Below are positions 6,232 to 9,376 of a DNA stretch of 9,376 nucleotides, in pieces; the first letter of the stretch is position 1; every line of letters begins with the position of its first letter. The translations under genes and the position numbers were made by a program. Source of the DNA: Oscillospiraceae bacterium (lineage in GTDB: Bacteria; Bacillota; Clostridia; Oscillospirales; Ruminococcaceae); NCBI GenBank assembly GCA_017848075.1, contig JAGALG010000252.1, positions 1 through 9,376 on the forward strand, read 5' to 3'. The notes under the pieces were generated by a model that was not told the DNA's origin, did not search any database, and saw nothing but the letters and a program-made list of their open reading frames with translations.

Positions 6232-7347
6232 ATGTATCTGATCAAAAACGGAACCGTCCATATCGGCGACGGAACCATTCTCGAACATTGCGATATTTTG
6301 ACGGAAGGAAACCAAATCCAAGCGATCGGATCGGAACTTTCCGCCGAAGGTGCTGTCATTCTGGATGCCAGCGGCTGCGAAGTTTTCCCCGGCTTTATCG
6401 ATCCGGTTTCCAGCATCGGCGCCATGGGTATTCCCGGACGCTTTTTTGATAACAATGAAACTTCTGATCCTGTTACCCCAGAGATGAATCTGAAATACAG
6501 TATGGATCCCGACGAGGTAAACGCACAGGAATTTTATAAAAGTGGCATCACCACCATTGGTTTATCTCCAACCCACAACAACCTGATGGGCGGCCAGATT
6601 GCTGTCTGCAAAACAGCTCCTCAGAAAATGGCTCGTCGTTTGGTCAAAGAGGGAGCCGCTCTGAAATGCAGCGTAACCAGTGATGTAAAACAAACCTATG
6701 GCAGTAATTCCCGCCTGCCTATGACAAAAATGGGAACCTTCTTCCTGCTGCAGGAAAGTCTGCGAAAAGCCCGCAGCACCCCCGCAGAACAGCGGGATGA
6801 AAAACAGAAGGTTATTTGCAGCGTCTTCGATGACTGCAAGATGCCAGTCTTTGCGGCAGCTTCCAGCAAAAACGAAATTGACGGCCTCCTTCATCTGATG
6901 CAGAAGGAAAAGGTGGAACTGACGCTGGTGGACGGCTTGGCTTTTGCCGACTCACTGGAACAGATCCTGGAACAGAAGGTTGGCCTGATCCTCGGTAATG
7001 TAAATAACATGTCTCAGATCGCCAAGCACAACATGGATCTGACAAAATTGCAGGATCTGGTCGCCAACGGCAACAAAGTGGCCTTTACCAACAGCTGCGG
7101 CGGTTGGTCTGAGGGCCGTGAGGTCTTCCTGTGGAGCGCTATTGAAGCCTATCGTGCCGGCGTCGCTGCCGAAGATGTGGTAAAAATGCTCTGCCTCTTC
7201 CCCGCACAGATGCTGGGACTGCAGGATCGTCTGGGTACTTTGGAAGTTGGAAAAGATGCCGATTTGTCCATCTTTTGTGGACATCCTGTAAAAACCTATG
7301 CTGCCAAAGTAGTACACAGTATGATCAACGGGGAGGTGCTCTTCTAA
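6232..7347 (+). CDS. Amidohydrolase-superfamily protein lacking metal ligands (probable pseudoenzyme)
   Basis: The 371-residue protein has the overall layout of a metal-dependent amidohydrolase of the imidazolonepropionase/prolidase-like branch. It has an N-terminal beta-sandwich strand set (YLIKNGTV), the lead-in VFPGFID (51-57), and a C-terminal return to the sandwich (LGTLEVGKDADLSIF, 334-348). It is clearly paralogous to the next protein. Aligned by eye against it, the metal sites are gone: HxH becomes V59-S-S61, the next histidine becomes A209, the following one D234, and the late aspartate N287. A lysine after the central strand (K145 or K153) and the motif RLPMTKMG (161-168) are kept. 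The reading frame is intact with a good ribosome site (GGAGG, six bases before ATG), so it is not a decayed gene. A non-catalytic partner or substrate-binding subunit is the best inference; a different chemistry is possible. Confidence 0.8.
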   Translation: MYLIKNGTVHIGDGTILEHCDILTEGNQIQAIGSELSAEGAVILDASGCEVFPGFIDPVSSIGAMGIPGRFFDNNETSDPVTPEMNLKYSMDPDEVNAQEFYKSGITTIGLSPTHNNLMGGQIAVCKTAPQKMARRLVKEGAALKCSVTSDVKQTYGSNSRLPMTKMGTFFLLQESLRKARSTPAEQRDEKQKVICSVFDDCKMPVFAAASSKNEIDGLLHLMQKEKVELTLVDGLAFADSLEQILEQKVGLILGNVNNMSQIAKHNMDLTKLQDLVANGNKVAFTNSCGGWSEGREVFLWSAIEAYRAGVAAEDVVKMLCLFPAQMLGLQDRLGTLEVGKDADLSIFCGHPVKTYAAKVVHSMINGEVLF

Positions 7348-8489
7348 TGAATAAGATTCTGATTAAAGGTGGCATGCTCCACACCATGCAGGAGCCGCTT
7401 TTCTGCGGCGATGTCCTGGTCGATGATGGCAAGATTGCTGCCGTTGGCCCTTCTTTGGAGGCGAAGGACGCACAAATCATTGATGCGTCCGGACTGCATG
7501 TCCTGCCCGGTCTGATCGATGCCCACAGCCACATTGGCTTATTTGACTTTAACCACGATAAATCCGTAGATGATGCCAATGAGATGACCGATCCTGTCTC
7601 CGCCGCCATGGATGCCCGTTACGGTATGAACCCCAAAGCAAGAGAGCTGCAGGTCGCCTATGAGCACGGTATTACCTCCATGCTCTTCACGCCGGGCAGC
7701 GGCGATGTGTTCTGCGGTCAACCTTTTGTAGCCAAAACCTATGGTGATAATATCTTTGATATGACCGTCAAGGCTCCTGCTGCTGTAAAAATTGCTTTGG
7801 GCGGAAATCCGAAAAATACCTTTGGCGCCTTAAAGCGAATGCCGATGACCCGTATGGGTGTGGCTCATGTGCTATGGGACACCTTCCGTCGTGCCAAAAC
7901 CTATCTGGAGAATCAGGAGCAGAATATCCCACAGGACTATGATCCTCAGTTGGAGGCCATTCTTCCGGCCCTGCGCGGGGAAGTTCCCTGTAAAATCCAC
8001 TGTACTCAATATGATATGCTCACTGCCATTGAAGTTGCGAAAGCCTTTGGTGTTCGTTTCTCTTTGGAACACGCCTGGGGCGCCAGCGATTATTTGGAGG
8101 AGCTTGTCGACAGCGGCTGCGATATCTGCTATGGCCCAATTGCCACCTATCGTGCACCCGGAGAACGCCGCCGTGTGGATGTTGAGGCTGTCAAATTGTT
8201 GGATGAGCGTGGTGTCAATGTGGCCTTGGTAACAGACTCTCCGATCCTCAGCGAAGAATCCCTGTACCACCATATGGGTGAAGCGGTTCGGGAAGGTGCC
8301 GATCCGGAACGGGTTCTGCGCATGGTCACCATCAATCCTGCTCTGCAGCTGGGTCTGGAGCAGCGCTTGGGCTCTTTAGCCCCTGGCCGGGATGCTGATA
8401 TTATTCTTGTCAAAGGCTTCCTCGGTTTGGATACCGATGCGAAGGTGCAGCTGACCATGGTCGACGGACGCATTGTCTACCAGCTTTAA
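7347..8489 (+). CDS. Amidohydrolase-superfamily metal-dependent hydrolase
   Basis: Probable cytoplasmic hydrolase of an amide, cyclic amide or peptide-like substrate. The 380-residue protein keeps the catalytic set expected for the fold: PGLIDAHSHIG with H60 and H62, K148 or K156 (KIALGGNPK), H218 (CKIHCTQYD), H242 (SLEHAWG) and D297 (VTDSP). It ends with the usual LGSLAPGRDADIILV (341-355) and VDGRIVY. The general type matches imidazolonepropionase-like and cyclic-dipeptidase-like amidohydrolases, but neither the substrate nor a specific enzyme name can be assigned. The start ATG at 7347 overlaps the last base of the upstream stop (TAATG), with GGGGAGGT (7330-7337) nine bases before it; an upstream in-frame ATG at 7275 lies inside the previous gene and would add residues unlike the family. 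The tight coupling suggests matched amounts of the two paralogues. Confidence 0.88.
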   Translation: MNKILIKGGMLHTMQEPLFCGDVLVDDGKIAAVGPSLEAKDAQIIDASGLHVLPGLIDAHSHIGLFDFNHDKSVDDANEMTDPVSAAMDARYGMNPKARELQVAYEHGITSMLFTPGSGDVFCGQPFVAKTYGDNIFDMTVKAPAAVKIALGGNPKNTFGALKRMPMTRMGVAHVLWDTFRRAKTYLENQEQNIPQDYDPQLEAILPALRGEVPCKIHCTQYDMLTAIEVAKAFGVRFSLEHAWGASDYLEELVDSGCDICYGPIATYRAPGERRRVDVEAVKLLDERGVNVALVTDSPILSEESLYHHMGEAVREGADPERVLRMVTINPALQLGLEQRLGSLAPGRDADIILVKGFLGLDTDAKVQLTMVDGRIVYQL

Positions 8490-8511
8490 TTTAATTATCT
8501 CTCCTTTCCTC

Positions 8512-8558
8512 TCAGGTCTTCCGTTTTATCAGGTGTTGGACGGAAGACCTGATTTTTT
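8512..8558 (+). terminator. Rho-independent terminator of the operon
   Basis: TCAGGTCTTCCG (8512-8523) and CGGAAGACCTGA (8541-8552) form a perfect 12-bp stem around a 17-base loop, directly followed by six T residues (8553-8558). It lies 22 bases after the last stop codon. The loop contains a second partial copy of the left arm (CAGGTGTT, 8530-8537) that could pair with the same right arm in a shorter alternative hairpin. Confidence 0.9.
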
Positions 8559-8563
8559 GCAGC

Positions 8564-8596
8564 AAAAAAGACGGGATGAATTCATCCCGTCTTTTT
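8564..8596. terminator. Perfect palindrome acting as bidirectional or purC terminator
   Basis: From 8565 to 8596 the DNA is a perfect 32-base palindrome: AAAAA, then GACGGGATGAA facing its inverted copy TTCATCCCGTC, then TTTTT. On the minus strand the hairpin is followed by six T residues (complement of 8564-8569) and lies ten bases beyond the purC stop, so it should end purC transcription. On the plus strand it is followed by five T residues and would back up the operon terminator. Confidence 0.88.
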
Positions 8597-8605
8597 ATAT
8601 TTGTC

Positions 8606-9298
8606 TTATTTATTGCGGTTGTTCAGCAGGGTGGTCAGCTCTACTGGATCCATGATGGTATCACCTTTGTAAACACGCATGTTACCAGAAGCGATCTCAT
8701 CGATGAGGATTACTTCACCGTTGTTGTAACCGAACTCGAATTTGATATCCCACAGATCCAGATCTGCAGTTGCTTTCAGGTCATCAGCAATGATCTTGGT
8801 GATTTTCAGAGTCTGTTCTTTCATGCTTGCGAACAGTTCTGGAGACATAACGCCCAGAGCAGCCAGACCTTCACCGGTAACCAGTGGGTCACCCTTTTCA
8901 TCATTTTTGAAGGTGCATTCTACATAGCCGCCTTCCAGTGGGGTGCCGTTTGCAATGTATTCGCCGTATCTGCGTACGAAGCTGCCGGTAGCAACCAGAC
9001 GGCAGATAACTTCCAGACCGTGACCAAATACGGTTGCTGGCAGAACTTCCATCGTAGCTTCTTCCAGATTTGCGCTTACATAGTGAGTTTTGATTCCAGC
9101 CTCTTTCAGTTTTTCAAAGTAGTAGATAGAGGTTTCCAGATTTGCTTTACCAATACCTTCAATGGTCAGACCAACGCTGTTTTCACCTGGGTCGAACACA
9201 CCGTCTTTACCGGTGCAGTCGTCTTTGAATTTCAGCAGCACATTGCCGTTTTCCAGTTTGTATACATCTTTGGTTTTACCTTTGTAGAGCAGTTCCAT
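8606..9298 (-). CDS. purC: Phosphoribosylaminoimidazole-succinocarboxamide synthase (SAICAR synthetase)
   Basis: Cytoplasmic enzyme of de novo purine synthesis that joins aspartate to carboxyaminoimidazole ribonucleotide (CAIR) using ATP, giving SAICAR. The 230 residues match the short bacterial form. Landmarks are the ATP-binding GKTKDVY (7-13), FKDDCTGKDG (24-33), EVICRLVATGSFVRR (96-110) corresponding to family signature 1, DIKFEFG (184-190) corresponding to signature 2, and LIDEIASGNMR (198-208). In signature 1 the usual Pro-Leu-Glu is replaced by a Gly-His-Gly-Leu-Glu run, as I recall from a clostridial subtype. The start is the ATG at 9298: AAAGGAG lies eight bases before it and the protein then begins MELLYKGKTK, as the family does. 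An in-frame ATG 57 bases upstream would add an unrelated basic leader. The gene is convergent with the operon and appears unrelated in function. Confidence 0.96.
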   Translation of the reverse strand: MELLYKGKTKDVYKLENGNVLLKFKDDCTGKDGVFDPGENSVGLTIEGIGKANLETSIYYFEKLKEAGIKTHYVSANLEEATMEVLPATVFGHGLEVICRLVATGSFVRRYGEYIANGTPLEGGYVECTFKNDEKGDPLVTGEGLAALGVMSPELFASMKEQTLKITKIIADDLKATADLDLWDIKFEFGYNNGEVILIDEIASGNMRVYKGDTIMDPVELTTLLNNRNK

Positions 9299-9306
9299 GA
9301 TCCATT

Positions 9307-9313
9307 CTCCTTT
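9307..9313 (-). promoter_or_regulatory. purC ribosome binding site fixing the start at 9298
   Basis: On the minus strand AAAGGAG ends eight bases before ATG 9298. The in-frame ATG at 9355 has no comparable site in view, so the shorter protein is preferred. Confidence 0.8.
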
Positions 9314-9376
9314 TCCTTTTTGAAATGAGCAAGGCTTCTTCAAAACCTTTAACACATTTTAGAATAACACTATGAA

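Noticed and set aside
7275..7346. Longer N-terminus for the second hydrolase
   Set aside because: It lies inside the upstream coding region, lacks a ribosome site, and adds residues unlike the family; ATG 7347 has a proper site and gives the usual family start.
7858..8232. 124-codon plus-strand frame inside the second hydrolase
   Set aside because: It is an out-of-frame shadow, rich in residues typical of shifted reading, with no ribosome site.
8576..9328. 250-codon plus-strand open frame opposite purC
   Set aside because: It is the antisense shadow of purC, has no ribosome site or recognisable motif, and runs into the terminator region.
9299..9355. Nineteen-residue N-terminal extension of PurC
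   Set aside because: The good ribosome site precedes ATG 9298, and the family begins with the GKTK region a few residues in.
9356..9361. purC -10 box TAAAAT on the minus strand
   Set aside because: The matching -35 position falls outside the window, so it cannot be supported; purC may also be co-transcribed from an upstream pur gene.

Overview
The window reads as chromosomal DNA from a Gram-positive, low-to-mid GC bacterium, most likely a member of Clostridia. The evidence is strong AGGAGG-type ribosome binding sites before nearly every gene, a consensus TTGACA/TATAAT promoter, a lipobox-type substrate-binding lipoprotein, very AT-rich intergenic DNA next to coding DNA of moderate GC, and a PurC of the kind I associate with Clostridia. 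The genus cannot be fixed from the sequence alone.

Layout. Positions 1-441 hold no convincing gene. They form an AT-rich control region with a perfect consensus promoter (295-323), a ~110-nt leader, and an unusual cluster of TGAAT/ATTCA half-sites. Positions 442-8489 form one tightly packed plus-strand operon of seven genes. The first five encode a complete Opp/Dpp-type peptide ABC importer, in the order permease, permease, ATPase, ATPase, binding lipoprotein. The last two encode paralogous amidohydrolase-superfamily proteins. A T-tailed hairpin (8512-8558) ends the operon. A second, perfectly palindromic hairpin (8564-8596) is shared with purC, which runs convergently on the minus strand (9298-8606). 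The last 78 bases are the purC 5' region.

How the genes fit together. The importer should bring in a peptide or peptide-like (amide) compound. The two hydrolase-family proteins, transcribed downstream with a one-base stop/start overlap between them, probably process it or a product of it. The upstream hydrolase (6232-7347) has lost every recognisable metal-ligand position of the fold. The downstream one (7347-8489) keeps HxH, two later histidines and the terminal aspartate. The pair therefore looks like a pseudoenzyme plus an active enzyme, plausibly forming a heteromer, attached to a dedicated peptide-type transporter. This is the most unusual feature of the window. The substrate is not deducible from sequence. 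PurC is a housekeeping purine gene with no evident link to the operon.

Hairpins without a real T-tract lie just before and just after the binding-protein gene and may set its higher expression relative to its neighbours. This is inference.
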